From positions 4,340,001-4,404,000 of the forward strand of contig JAGTWJ010000001.1 in NCBI GenBank assembly GCA_020064725.1: a stretch of DNA of 64,000 bases. The letters are read 5' to 3'. Below are positions 28,035 through 45,293 of the stretch, in pieces. The notes below the pieces were generated by a model. That model had not been told where the DNA came from. It worked only from the letters and a program-made list of their open reading frames with translations, and did not search any database. A program made the position numbers and the translations under genes. Source of the DNA: Drechslerella dactyloides (lineage: Eukaryota > Ascomycota > Orbiliomycetes > Orbiliales > Orbiliaceae). Positions within the stretch are counted from its first letter, which is position 1. Each line of letters starts with the position of its first letter.

Positions 28035-29748
28035 ATGCATCCCCTAGAGTCCTTGTATACACGATATCCGTGCCGCGAGAGGCAGATAAAGGCGCTTGCA
28101 CTCGTTCTTACTCAGGTGAGATAACACGCGCCGCAATAGGAAGCAATGGTCACTCTATTTCTGCTGCTTACCATCCATTAACCAGGCCCATGTCCCGAGT
28201 CCTCCCGCGCTTGTTCTATACGGGACCGAAGCGACGGGGAAGTCAACGATCGCGAAAGCAGTGCTTGACGAGTTTGATGTCCCACACGCCTACATCCGTT
28301 GCAAAGAATGCATCACCTCGCGCCATCTATTCGAGAAAGCATTGGCAGGGTGTGGAGCCTTGGCTGGCTCCCAAACCGAAAGTCCAACACAGACCGCTAG
28401 CGGCCTCGACAACGCCATGAAACAATCGCGGCCAGATTCTGTGAACAGTTTGGCTGGCCAGCTCCAGAAACTATTGACACATTCAGGGAAAGTTGTTTTA
28501 GTTCTGGATGGTATCGACAAACAAAAGGATATAACGCCAGCGACGCTTTCAGGGTTATGTGAGATGGGAAGAATGGTACACATCACCCGCAACCTACGAC
28601 GTGATTACCCACGTACATATGTTGACATAGTCATTCTGATAGATCAGTAATCTTACTATCCTAATGATCGTCAATGTCCATGGCGCCCGCCTCATGAGCA
28701 CCGCGGAACCACCTTCAATCCACTTCCCAGCTTACAACAAAGACGAGTGTGTCAAGGTCCTTTCACTTAACCCGATGTCTATCTTCGATATGGAGGAAGA
28801 AGATGACTATTCGGCTGAGATGCAAGAAGAAGACAACTGGCTCTGGGGCCAGTCTTGTTCGGCAGTCTGGGAGATCATGGGCAAACACGCCGCGAGAAAC
28901 GTCACTAGCCTTGGGGACCTCATGCGTCAATTGTGGCCGTTGCTTATACAACCAATCCTTGATAAAGAATACGGCATTCGCGATTTCCCCAAATTACTAA
29001 ACAGACTAAAAAACGATAAACTGCGTAACAATGAAGAATCATATGTGTATTCACGCATTGGTGGCAGCCAATCGCTAGAGCCAGAAGGAAATCTGAACGG
29101 TTAGTTCTAGCAACGCCATGACCACAACTTCTCTGCTAACTTCGAGAGATAGATCAACATGATTTGCCATTTTTCTCAAAGTACCTGCTCTGCGCGGCCT
29201 TCTTAGCATCCTATAACAGTGCAAAGTACGATGCAAGATATTTCTCAAAGCTTTCAGAAGATATGCGAAAACGGAAGCGGACAAGCAGAAAGAAGCAAGC
29301 TGGCTATCAGGTATCCCAAACCATTGAATTCGCTGACAGCAGATTCTAGTAAAATTTAAGTTCCAATTCTGACTCAATACGGTCCACAGCTGAACAGGAA
29401 GCACCTCGGCCCACGTCCATTTCCGCTCGAGCGTATGCTTGCAATTTTCCAGGCCATCTTGCCGGCACCTCTTCTTCCATCTGTAGACTTAGGGAGTCAG
29501 GTATGAGTCTCAACACCTCTAGCTAATACAAGATAAAGATATTGCGCCTTTTGTTAACAGATTCCCATTCGGATCCGCCGTATGAATAGATTGCCACACT
29601 GAGCTCTCTCAGGTTGATCCGGAAGGTTTCAAATGTCTCATCAGCGACTGATGCATCCTCGAAGTGGCGGGTCAATATTGGATATGAGTACGCGAAGTTC
29701 ATAGGCCGAAGCGTGAAGTTAGATATCGACAACCACCTTGAGCAATAA
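28035..29748 (+). CDS. ORC5: ORC5, origin recognition complex subunit 5
   Basis: ORC5 is an AAA+ subunit of the origin recognition complex that loads MCM helicase. Exons are 28035-28115, 28186-28575, 28643-29099, 29153-29310, 29390-29500 and 29590-29748 (1356 nt, 451 residues), all in phase. The protein starts MHPLESLYTRYPCRERQI, followed by Walker A GTEATGKST, Walker B VLVLDGIDK and the later AFLASYNSAKYDARYF region typical of ORC5. The C-terminal winged-helix part ends KWRVNIGYEYAKFIGRS. The acceptor of exon 6 is the TAG directly before ATTGCC; without splicing this would be an in-frame stop where homologs have glutamine, so an intron there explains it and removes about five residues seen in relatives. 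The exon 3 acceptor was picked among three AGs on phase. Confidence 0.92.
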
Positions 29749-29996
29749 ACCAGCATTACCACCAGCTGGAGTTTGCTTGCTATTTGACACGCCCCTGAAC
29801 TGAAGGACTCACGTCGCCGGCAGTCCAAAAACGCGCGAGCAAATGCAACCCCAAGACTCCCTGAACAAGAATTCCCTGACCGTTGAAAGTAGTTCCTCAC
29901 ACGTTTCTCTCGGATACGTGGATGTCAGAGCACACGAAACCATGCTGGAACAAACCAAAGTAATCAAGTAGTTATTCGATAACCAAACCGATGGAA

Positions 29997-34538
<4,542 letters not shown>

Positions 34539-36770
34539 GATGACGGTGGTCGCGGTCGCAGTGCGATTCCGGTGGGAGTGCGCAAAATCGAAGGGGATTC
34601 TGTCGTCGTCGTCGTCGTCGTCGTTGGAGAGAAAAACCAAAGTCGACGAAAAAGGACCAAGCTCAAAAGGCCCCAGAGATCAAGGACGAAGAGAGCAGCC
34701 GATTGCGCGCATATCAGAGCCACTGGAGACTTTCTCGTTTTCCGTTGCTCTGAAGCTGGAGACGCCCTCTCCCTTTCGATCTTCCCACCGGCGTGTCGGA
34801 CGCTATCGCCATGGCCGCCAGGACATGGCGGAGGGCATCGGGGTCGGTGTCGTGATGCGTGGGGGGAGCGGGATGAAGATGCGCTGCACGGGCGGCGGCG
34901 CGGCGGTGGGACCCGGGTTCGAGGGCGCAAAATCGGGCAGCGCGTCTGTTTGTTTGCCGGCGACGAGACTTCCGTTCTGGGCGGCCGGGGCAGGACACCA
35001 CCGCAACACGGCTTCCGCCGGCGCTGCATCTGACATGGCCAGCAGACCGCAGCGCTTGGAGCATGTGTGCACACATGAAGCATCTACGGGTGCGCACGCA
35101 AGTAAGAAGTATCTACAGGTGGAGCGAGGACCTGGCCCATTGGTCGTGGCTGGCGCCTCGAGAAGAGCCCGCTCGGGTGCGTAGGGCGAGCCGAGCAGCG
35201 GGACGCAGCTGGCCCCGTCGAACCAGGCTCTCTCTCTCTCTGCGTCGGTCTCCGAGACGGATGTCCAGCTCATGAGATTGATGAAGTCATGCAGCCCGCC
35301 GGCGTGGATGCCGTGCTGCGTTGTTGTCCGCCGCTGGATGGCCCCTCCCGCGCCGTCGTCTCCTCCCATCCGCCCCGCCTTCCTCCTCCAGCTCCTCCTC
35401 CTCCTCCTCTTCATCTTCATCTTCATCTCCATCTCCCCTCCTCTTCCTCCTCCTCCTGCTGCTGCTCTCCCAGAGCTTCTCTCCGTCTCCGTCTCCATCT
35501 TCCATCGCCATCGTGGTCCCGCTGTCGCCGGCTCCCTCGTTCCTCGGACCGCCCTTCTCGAATGCGCCGGCCCATCCAGCGGTGCTTGCTTACCTAATAA
35601 TCCCGTCCTCAAGCAAGCAAGCAAGCAAGCAAGTTCTGATCCACGTATCAACAGCCCGCGGCCTCGATTCCGTACGTAGCCCTCGCATTCGACTCCCTTC
35701 TCCGGGCGTTCTTGAGTCGCTGATGCAGTTCAAGCGGTCCAAGCAGAGCAGCACGGCGCTTCCTCAACTTGATATAGCTTCCTCGGGCCCAAGTCTGCAG
35801 CGTGTTCCGTGCTCAAGCCCAATAACCAGAAGCAACGTTCGCCGTCCCGCACCAGCAAGCAAACGCCCTCCAAAGTGACTGGCTTCTTACTAACTCGTTC
35901 ACCTGCATCTTGGCCCCAAATCCCCAGCTGTCGCCTTTCTCCCATCATCATCAGCCGTCCTTATCGCTGCGTCCTTCCGGGCACATCCAGTATCAACGCC
36001 CGTCCATACGTACTGCCCGTTCAACTCGCCTCTTCAGGCTCCGGTGTCGATAGCTACTTTGTCCCCCCACTCTGCCGCCAGCTCGCACACTCACTCCAGC
36101 ACCTCTCGCCCAAGTATCCCAAGAGGTAGGGAGTCCTTGTCTCCTCTCCACCTGATCTTCCTTACTCGTCCACGCATGTATCCTATCCTACGTTTAGACC
36201 CCGCCAATATCTACATCATAGCGCTATTCGTGCGAGCGAGCCAAATAATCATTTTCCAGTTAATCCACCTCGATTTCCCTTTTCGCTACCTTTGCATCTT
36301 CCCTTCACCGCATGAAATTCATTTGAACCGCCCTTAACCTCTTCAGTTTCCACCCTCGTAGCGTCTGCCTCCACCCCCACAAAAAGAAAAAAAAAGAAAT
36401 AATAGAAACGTGGTATAGAGGAATGGGCGCCTGCATCCGCAACGTCTGATTGCGATAGCCTCGCGCCAGCCTCTACCCCACTTTGCCTGGGTTGCAGCTA
36501 CCGCGACCCTGCCTCGCCTACATCTCCCTCTCCACCATCTCATCGCTTCCCGAATTCCCACTCAAGATACCTGCAGCCCGCTCGCACATTATACTCGTGT
36601 ACATCACCCCGTGAATTTTTGTCGATGCATTTCGCAATCAGCATAACTCCAAGCTAACAGGTACTACCTAGATATAAATCCTACGCGGCGAGGGCTAAAT
36701 CTTTCCCTCGTTGCATGGAAGCATCGCCCACTCTTGATCGCACCCCTCCATAAGAGCAACAAGAGACGCA
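34539..36770. other. 2.2 kb gene-free, low-complexity region
   Basis: This interval lies between the divergent RPC2 and Pumilio starts. It is rich in simple repeats: (GTC)n at about 34602-34624, CT repeats near 35227-35240, a long CCT/TCC-rich tract at about 35380-35475, and (AAGC)n at 35611-35633. Overlapping open frames on both strands up to 282 codons come from these biased tracts and share no family feature. It may include the long 5' leader of the Pumilio gene. Confidence 0.55.
35611..35633. repeat. (AAGC)n microsatellite
   Basis: Six copies of a four-base unit lie in tandem in the intergenic region upstream of the Pumilio gene. Confidence 0.8.
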
Positions 36771-39700
36771 ATGAATGAAGCCAAGTTTGGCCTCTTTGGC
36801 CACGACTCCACCCTATCCGCCGACTCATCCCCGATCACTTCTCCCGGAGCTGGCAAGACTACTCTGCACCGTCGCTTCACAAGCGACACAATTCGTCCTA
36901 CTTACTCGCAGCCCCTCACAACGACCTCGACTCTAGCTACTACAACCCCTACGTATCCTTCAGGCACAGATGTGAGGATTCTTTGCTAGCTGCCATCTGA
37001 TTTATCGTCTTTCCGCCGTAATTGTAACTGTTTCCGGCTAATCTCCAACTCGCGCACCATCTTAGAATTCTCCCAACGTCCGTCTGCCAATTATAGCCTA
37101 TGATTTTGTGATATCCTCAACGCTAACACAAAAGTAGGATGAAAAGCAACGTTTGCAAAATCAGCAGCGATTGCAAAGCCAGCAACGAGATCTTGCCGAA
37201 CAGATCCAAAGACTGCAGCTGCTCTCACAACAAAACGAAAGAGCTTTAAGAGGTCTTCAGCTCCAGGAACCCAGTGGGCCTAGCGTGTCAGGATCCCGTA
37301 CGTTTGGCGAACCGACCACGCCACCAGAACACGACTATCTATTCGGAAGTGGATTCGGGAACAAGTCCAACGACCGAAGCTCCAAGACAGTTGATGCCTC
37401 GGGATCCAATTATCAGCTTATGACGCCTCCCGCCGACGATATCATGCCATCTCTCCCTTCCCGTTCACTGGCGGAGTCAAGGCGTGACATAGAGGAAGGA
37501 AGGAGGGCTTCACAGTGGGGTAGCTCTGTCAAGCAAAGGTATGGTCAACCCCACTTCCCCCCCAAAAGAATTCAGGTTGCTAACCATATAACCTTTAGGG
37601 GGTTGATGCCTTTCATCGAAAGCGCTCCTATGGGGTTGGCATCGGACAGGAAGCCTTTCCCGAACATTGGAGCTTTGCACCAAAGCAACTTTGGCTTCGA
37701 CACAACTCCTTCCCGGGATGTCTTGGCTTCTTCTCCTCCGGAGTCTACGCAGGTATTCCAAATGAACACTGCAACGGATGATTTTCCCGTTCTCGTCCGC
37801 CGTGACGACTTGACTGGAAAGGTTTGTTTTCTACTCCCTGTCCTCCTAAATATCATGCTCAATGATTCCCAAATTCGATAGCGTACGGTTTCATCGTCTA
37901 AGGCACTGGACAACATTCAGGGAGGAGTCAAGCCTACAGACGATACCCAAGGTTGGCCAACCTTTCCACGTCATCGGCCCGGGCAACAGAGCCTTCCTGC
38001 CAATACCCTTCCGTTCAACCCCTCCAGCACCTTCGCCTCAAAATATCAGCTCAGTCCATCCGACTCCCTTGCACCCTACAATCAAGATGATCTTTTCATC
38101 GCCCAGAAGAAAGCAAACGGCGCTTTGGAAGATGAAGTCCTGGGAACTTTGGCACCCCTAGCCCCCTCGACTGCTTCTGGCTTGGGTAGTAACATTGCAC
38201 CCAAACTTCAATCCTCTCTTTCAACCTCGGACATTCCCACTGTTCGTTCTTTCAGTTTTAGTGCCGCCTCTCCCAACAGCATGCAACCCACGAATGATAG
38301 GCAGGGTCGACGAGATTCGGCGACTGATTTTGCAACAGTACGCCTCCTGCTCGGTATGCGATTCCAGGAAATATCTGCTAATTCTGAATCCACTTAGGTT
38401 GGCACCACACAATTTGGCCCCCCTTTATACAATGTTGGCATATCGCATTCACCAATTTCACCTCCCGGCATGTCGCCTCTTCCGTCGCCCAGATTCACAA
38501 CTTATAATCCTATGAGCATCGCGAACAAAATGTACTCTGCCAACCCGGTGAATCAATATCAACCCTTAGGACATGTTGCCGGACCGACAATCAACACCAA
38601 AGCCCCGGATTTCTTTCATCCTACCTCTCCAGGTCGAGGTCACTCGCGTCGAGGTTTTGAAACTGATGGTAATCGATATCCTTTCTATATGTTGTAATTT
38701 CAAAAAATTCTGACACAACGAAATATAGGTAATCGCTTCTCCAATCTCGAAATTGATGCTTTAGGGAGTGAGATATATCTCCTTTGCAAAGACCAACATG
38801 GGTGTCGGTTTCTTCAGCGGAAATTGGAAGAACAGAATCCCAAAGACGTGGAAGTGATATTTCGTGAGACGCAGGCATTTATTGTCGAGCTGATGACAGG
38901 TAAATTCCTTGTTCAAGTCTGGCTTGCGAAGCTACACATAATTTTAGTCCAGATATGCTAAAAGTCTCAACTAGACCCTTTCGGAAACTATCTCTGCCAG
39001 AAACTGCTCGAGCACACTGATGATGGGCAGCGCACTCAACTCGTCAACAATGCGGCCCCTCACCTTGTTGAAATCGCACTGAATCAACATGGCACACGAG
39101 CACTTCAAAAGATGATTGAGTTTCTCTCGACTTCTGACCAAGTGAGTAATGTATTGTGAAGTCAAGCCGCTGCTCTTTTACTTACTTGGGATAGATACAA
39201 ACCGTTATCAATGCCCTCCGCAGTAAAGTTGTGGAGCTTATACAAGACTTGAATGGCAATCATGTTATTCAAAAATGTCTGAACCGGTTGAAGCCAGAAG
39301 ACGCTCAGGTATGTTTCCAACAAAGATTGCACGCAAAGGAAGCCAATACTTATCCACGTCGCTAGTTCATTTTCGATGCTGTCGGCAAGAACTGTGTCAC
39401 AGTGGGAACCCATCGTCACGGCTGTTGCGTCTTGCAACGCTGCATTGATCATGCTTCCAAACCCCAGCGGGCGGAATTGATATCCCATATCACGGAGAAC
39501 GCTTTTGCTCTGGTCCGCGACCCGTTTGGCAACTATGTCGTCCAATATATATGTAAGTAGGATATTCCCGAGCACCTGGTCCAATGTCCTTCTCTCTTTC
39601 CTTCCTGCATTCCATCCTCGAGCTTGTTCTTCTCGGACTAACACAAGAGACAGTGGATCTTGGTCAACCCGATCTCGCCGAACCTTTGATCCATAAATTT

Positions 39701-40322
39701 TTGGGTCGAATTAGTGAGCTTTCGATGCAAAAGTTCAGTTCGAACGTTATCGAAAAGGTACGTCACCGTATACTATATCTCAAACATTGACCGAGATTCT
39801 GATTTTGGGTTTAGTGCATACGTGTTTCCGAGAAAGAAACCAGAGCCTTGATGATCAAGGAAATAATAAACCCTCCAGAACTAGAGAAATTAATTCGCGA
39901 CTCCTACGCTAATTATGTCATCCAAACTGCTGTAAGTCCAAAGCAACGTCGCTCCGCACAGTCATGAGCGCCTCTAACAAAAGTCTTCTTCACAGCTTGA
40001 TTATGCGGAAGCGGACAGCAGACAGCTGCTTGTTGATAATCTCCGACCTATATTGCCCTCTATCCGAATGACACCCTACGGCCGCCGGATCCAGTCTAAG
40101 ATTCAGGCACTATCCGGGATGTCACCAGACGGTCTGGGCGCAGTATTTGAGACCAGCTACCGCCTAGGACCTATCCCACCACTCCAGACGCAACCTCGCA
40201 TGCCCTCCGCTACCTATGGTCACTATACCCCCCAAGTCTCACGATCGCACAATATAAATGGACAAAGCCCCTTTCCGATCCAATATCAAAATGACATGGT
40301 ACCACATTCTTTCATCCTTTAG
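36771..40322 (+). CDS. Pumilio-family (PUF) RNA-binding protein, PUF4-like
   Basis: PUF proteins bind UGUA-containing sites in 3' UTRs and repress or localise mRNAs. Exons are 36771-36971, 37138-37538, 37599-37821, 37882-38337, 38398-38668, 38729-38899, 38975-39141, 39195-39308, 39366-39552, 39654-39757, 39815-39931 and about 39996-40322. A Gln-rich coiled segment (QQRDLAEQIQRLQLL) and a Ser/Pro-rich region precede eight Pumilio repeats that begin near NRFSNLEIDALGSE. Repeat cores include CKDQHGCRFLQ, DPFGNYLCQKLL, HGTRALQKMI, NGNHVIQKCL, HRHGCCVLQRC, DPFGNYVVQ, SSNVIEK and SYANYVIQ. The closest match by these repeats is fungal PUF4, but assignment within the family is inference. Intron 2 is 60 nt, divisible by three and without a stop. 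The last exon may splice at 40303 instead of ending at 40322. Confidence 0.9.
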
Positions 40323-41941
40323 TTTACATTTGCTTTCGAGACTCACTATGGTTTGAAGGATCAGACCCGCTCCTGTGTTTTGACATGATGTATGCGATTG
40401 CTCTTTTTTTCTCCCTTTTTTTTTCTGGTTACTATATAGTTAGAAGATCTCGTCCAGCATTGTCGGCTTCTCCTTGCAAATTAACATGTACTTTTATAGA
40501 GGCAACAGGAGTTGGTAATGTGGGTCATGGTGTTTCCTTTTCCCTTCCTCTTCAAGCTCCCTCGTGATATTCCCCATCCAAAATATTCCCTTCTTTGTTT
40601 ACTGGATGCATCCTTTTGGTACACCGCAAACTGGACCGGACCACCACTTCGCATCTCAGTTGCCCACAACCAGCATACTCCCCAGTGAAAGTGTTTCATT
40701 TCATAAGGACTGCAGTTGGGCAATTCTTTTAGCGCTCAACCTTCATGTGGACGTTCCCTCATTGTATTCTTTTAATGCTTCTGCCCATTATGTTCTGTAG
40801 AGCAGCCGACTACCCCCTAGATCGCAGTTTTGCTTATCCTTTTTTCTGATATCCCAAGCACGATTATGCTCCTGTTCAAGATACATGCACGCTTCACACC
40901 CATGACATAGCTATTACGAATCAATATCCGCTCTTTATCGCTGCACATAATATGCCTGTTGTTCCGTTGCCCTTTTGCCTGCGTACGGAAGTCAGTGTGT
41001 GTTTTTCTTCTTCTTCTTTTCGACACGACGCGGGCCTCTGACTTTGGTACTCGTATTTACGTATGTACGTACATGTTTTTAAATGCACGCACCTGTATAT
41101 CATTCTCCTTCCTTCACGCAATACCGCTATCGACACGCATGCATGTATTTTTGCGTATTCTTAGTCCTCTTTTCCCCCCAGCCTTTGGGGTTTTGTATCA
41201 TAACACCCATGTGCATCCGTCTGACTGATGGAAAGGTTCAATTGACATCCTCCGCCTGACCCATTGGATATCGATTTTCAGCTTATAGTGGAATTGCCAA
41301 ATCGAAGGAGCAAAAAGCCGGTGGCGTAATATAATTATAAACCTTTGCTTCCAGGCTTCATACAAGCTAATCGACACCAAGATACTCGACTTGGTCGAGT
41401 AGATAGATAATTGTAATAGACGGCCCATCTAAGTCCAGCCAGAAGAGTGACATTGCCGACACGCGAACGAGTAGACTTGTAGTTCCGGCGCATGATGCGG
41501 CCGTCAGATTTCCGGCTACGTAGCCCTAAGACTTACGAGATCACAAGTAGAGCAAGCGTCACAAGATCATCCAAGTATGGCTATTGTAGAAAACTCTGGA
41601 GCGGCTAGCTAGCGGATAATTTGTAGTGCTAAAAATTCAATCCAGTGCAATGTTCGTCAGAAAAAAAAAAAGAAAAAGAAATGCTCCTTGAGGAAATATG
41701 AATGGGAAACCTGCCGGATGAGAAAACGAACATGAAAAGACAACATGAACAAATCCACGCTGGCACGCTGGCAAATATTTTGGAACAAGAACTCCTTTTT
41801 CATATCAAACCTAAGAATCCCAAGGATGAGGAAATCGCAAAATATAGACGAGCAGGCTATGATGACGGAAAATGAATACAAAACAATCGAAATTGCGGTC
41901 CAAAAGCTAACCGCGGGAGCCATTGTCAGCTTGGCCTGGTA
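40323..41941. other. Intergenic between convergent PUF and AF4-like genes
   Basis: About 1.6 kb of AT-leaning 3' flanks of both genes. Frames of 60-90 codons show no family. A short A-rich run sits at 41661-41680. Confidence 0.5.
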
Positions 41942-44567
41942 CTAACCGTCGCGGTCATCTCGGTTGGACCAGGTAAGGTGCAGACCAGTATCGAGATTCA
42001 ACCTTGCTTGGGTTGCCCATTCCTGGGTGACCATCCATGCGAAAGTGGCGGCTTCAAACGCCGTGCTGCCGGAATACAAAGGCAGATAAAATGGGGTCAG
42101 GTAGTGCCCGGGGGTAATCTGCGGCCTTCTGACCACCTGCGGCGAACGCCTCGACCACGTTCGCTGAAATTCCGCCTGGACGCTGGCCCACGGCAGCCGC
42201 TGGTGGCCCAGATTCCACCATTCGTGGTTTGTCCGCAGTATCCGAACGAGGTCGTTCCTACTTCGACGGACGTTCTCAAGGACGTTTCGGGCGTTGCCGT
42301 CGTCGGACTGGGCAGAATCGGAGAGGGAAATCCCCAGAAGCCGCTCCTGTTCAAAGGACGAGACACGTTCGCTGCAGATGGCGCCCATTTGATAACTTGA
42401 CATGATATCGTTAGAGATGGGGGTTTGAATTCAAGGTGGGACTGGGGTTGCTTACAGAAGCCCATGAATCGCCGGGTTCGCTTTGAGCCTGCTGGACAGT
42501 AGGAATTTTATATACCCCACTACCGACCTCCAGCTCTCGGAGGTGCTCGACCTGTTTTCTCGCCGTCGCAGTTCGTCATCGAGTCCGAAGGAAAGGAAGT
42601 AGGCGCTGCGTTTTGTCAGTTTGCGTTCGTTGAGGGCCGACGTTATCGAGAACAAGCTTACATTACGCAGTGACATGCATAAACCAGGGCATGATGAAGA
42701 TTCGCCTCCTCGGGATTTTTGACCCCCAGCGCCTCGTCCGCTTTATGCTTAAGTTTGATTCCCAGGGCCAAGAAAGCCTCGCTGTCCGCCCTCAGCATAT
42801 CGTTATCGCCCAATTCGTCGGGTTCCCGATCGTTGCTCTGAGAGGTTGACAAGCGAGAAGATGGCCCTTGCTCGCTTGATTTAGGCCTTTCGGAAGAGCT
42901 AGCCATCCTTCTATTCGGGGTTGCGATCTTCCCATTCGAGTTTGCTTTAACGCTCGACGTCGCCTTTAGAGTTGTCATAGAAACGCGTGTTGGAAGGTGA
43001 GGGGACCTGTCCCGTGAGATCGTTCTTTCCGACTGGGACTCGGCTGGGTGATTGTCTTCTCTGCTGGATGCGGACTTTGGTTCCGATTTCAGAATCTTTT
43101 TGACCTTGCCCGCGTTCCGACTCCCGTAATGTAGACGAACTATCAGACGGTCTCTCTCCGGCTCCCTTGATTTTGCGACAGCGTCCGCAGGCGGTCTCTT
43201 CGCGGGCACCTTAAACCCTTGACGAGGAGACTGTCCCTGCAACTGGACCCTACCGTCGTTATCCCTCCCGCCGGGGTCGAGCCTATCGAGCTTGTATTCG
43301 GACTTTGATGGTCTGGAATCGCCGTCCGCTTTGCTTCCGGTCCGCGATTCGGGGTGGGATGATGATTTATCGGTCGACTTGTCCGCTTTCTTGAGCTTCC
43401 TGGGTGGCTCGTCGTCCATCGAAAGGCTATCGACATCCCTATATTTGACGAGCTCCGGATGCTTGCGTTCGTACTCGTCCACCAGCCTGTTCAGTTCGTC
43501 GGGCAGCGGGCTCAGCATTTTAGGCAGCAAGGGCCCCATCCGGTCGTGGTCCTTGGAGTGATTGCGTTCGGACTTGGATTTGTGGTCTCGGTCGTCCTTT
43601 TTCGACAGCTTTTCGCGGGGGCGCTCGATCGGGCTCGGCGACCGTCGGTTTCTGCTGTAGTCACTCTTGGAGCTGGCGGAGGGCGATTTGGGTCGTGAGC
43701 TGGATGCGTCTCGTTTGGAGGCGTGAGTTCGAACAACGGAGTGCTTTCTGTCGGTGCTCGCGGCGTTTTCTTCGCTCGTGCTGGACTTTTTGGAGGGGGA
43801 ACGGGAGAGCGGGACATGCTTGGACGAGGCGGATATGTTGTTGGCGGCGAGTCTGGAGACGGAAGCGTTCTGGACGGGGATGGAAGTCGAGCTCGACGTC
43901 TTTAGTTTCTTGGCGGGGCGGTCACCGTCGGGGTGTCCGCCTGACGAGTCGTTAACGGAGAGCGAGTTCGATTGCTGCGCCTTGGACTTTGCAGACGGGG
44001 TATCGCGAGAGCTATAGAGAGAGAGAATGAGGTAGCCGTGCGGTTAGCGGCCGAGCTGCGGGCGAGGGGATGGTTGGGAGGGACGACTCACATGGTGGGT
44101 TCTGCAGGGGAGGGGGCATCCTTCGGGGTTGAGCGACCAGCGCCCGGTCCACCTTCTTGCATGCGTTTGCTGTATTCGCCCAGGGACATCTTCTTGCCGG
44201 AGCGCGAGGAGGCGGCTGCGGCGGCTGCGGCGGCGGAGTGCGATTGGGGTGCGGAGGCGGGAGTGTGCTGGGAGGACGAGAGTTTGGAGGAAGAGGGACC
44301 TTGGTCGAAGGCGCTGGTCTTATCGGAGTATGTGGTCATCTCTTCTCGCGAGAGGAAAGTGTGGTGGGCATAACAGAAGCAATTGTCTTTGTTTTGGCCG
44401 CAGTATTTGCAGTTTCCGGCGGGCCTCCTGGCATCCGCGTGGTCGTTGACCTGGGTCAGGCGAAGGGGATAGTCGGGGAGGACGTTCTTCTTGAGGTTTT
44501 TGAGGCGGGCGTCGACGTTGACATGGGTGTGGGAGGAAGCCGACGCGGTTGTAGCATGCGCCATCAC
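41942..44567 (-). CDS. Fungal AF4/Ebp1-like nuclear protein (putative ELL-complex partner)
   Basis: Exons on the minus strand are 44092-44567, 42662-44011, 42456-42605 and 41942-42395 (2430 nt, 809 residues), all in phase. The N-terminus has YPLRLTQVNDHADARR and a cysteine/histidine cluster CKYCGQNKDNCFCYAHH that may bind zinc. A Ser/Lys/Asp-rich disordered middle follows (about residues 130-480). The C-terminal part contains DSEAFLALGIKLKHKADEA, NLHHALVYACHCVI and AYFLSFGLDDEL, a helical pattern reminiscent of the C-terminal homology domain of AF4/AFF proteins. S. pombe Ebp1, an ELL-associated protein, is a distant fungal relative of AF4; similarity to it is my inference and was not tested by search. 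The start is one of two adjacent ATGs at 44567 and 44564. Third codon positions are GC-rich. Confidence 0.7.
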
Positions 44568-45293
44568 GCTGCTAAGCGGCGGCGGCAGTCACACGAGAGG
44601 AACCACCAGGCGGAGAGGGAGGTTGATCGACTGGAGACGGACGGGAGGACGCGCCCGGAGCGAGTTTGGCGGGGAAGGGCCGGGGGCGACGGAAGCGGTG
44701 CGAGGGGGCGGCGTGGTATCCGGTTACCAGGTGGGCATCGAAGTATCGTTGGATGGATGGAGGGGAGGGGGGGTTTAAGGGTAAGTCGAACGCGGAGTGG
44801 AACGAGCGAGAGAGAGGACGGCGTGGTGTATCGCGTCGGGAGGCTGAGAGAAGGAGGGGAGGGGGACCGAGGAGGGCGACGGGAGCGACAGGCGGCGATG
44901 GATTCGGGGCGCGGAGGGGAGAAAGGCGGGCGATGGCGATGGCGATGGCGATGGCGATGTTGACGATGTTGGTGTCGTGGGAGTTTAGTTTGGCGGTGGT
45001 TACCAGCAGCGGTTGGTTGGACGGAGGGAATGCGATGAAGCGGCAACGGCAGCGGCGTGGCGTCAGATGTGTTGATGTGTTGATGTGTTGGTGTGTTGGT
45101 GTGTTGTGAATTGGGCAAACGGACAAACGGACAACGCGGCTTAGTCATCACACTTTCTACTTTTGCTGCACTACGACTACTGCTGCTGCTGGCGGTTGGG
45201 TCAAGAGCCTCACCATCGAGTCTCACACGGGGTGGGCTCTGAACAGACGATATACAGAGGATATAAATACAGTTATAGGTAGGTGGTATATCT
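44568..45293. other. Promoter of the AF4-like gene, with hexamer and octamer repeats
   Basis: GC-rich DNA between two same-strand genes. It holds a (CGATGG)n run at 44931-44959 and a tandem TGTTGATG/TGTTGGTG array at 45067-45107. A minus-strand frame of 324 codons (44564-45538) crosses this interval but is Pro/Arg/Thr-rich simple sequence with no family feature. Confidence 0.55.

Noticed and set aside
29581..29592. A premature TAG in ORC5 in place of glutamine
   Set aside because: The TAG is better read as the acceptor of the last intron, which restores the frame and the conserved C-terminus.
34803..35651. A 282-codon minus-strand open frame and several overlapping frames
   Set aside because: They arise from CCT, GTC and similar repeats in a gene-free region and overlap each other on both strands.
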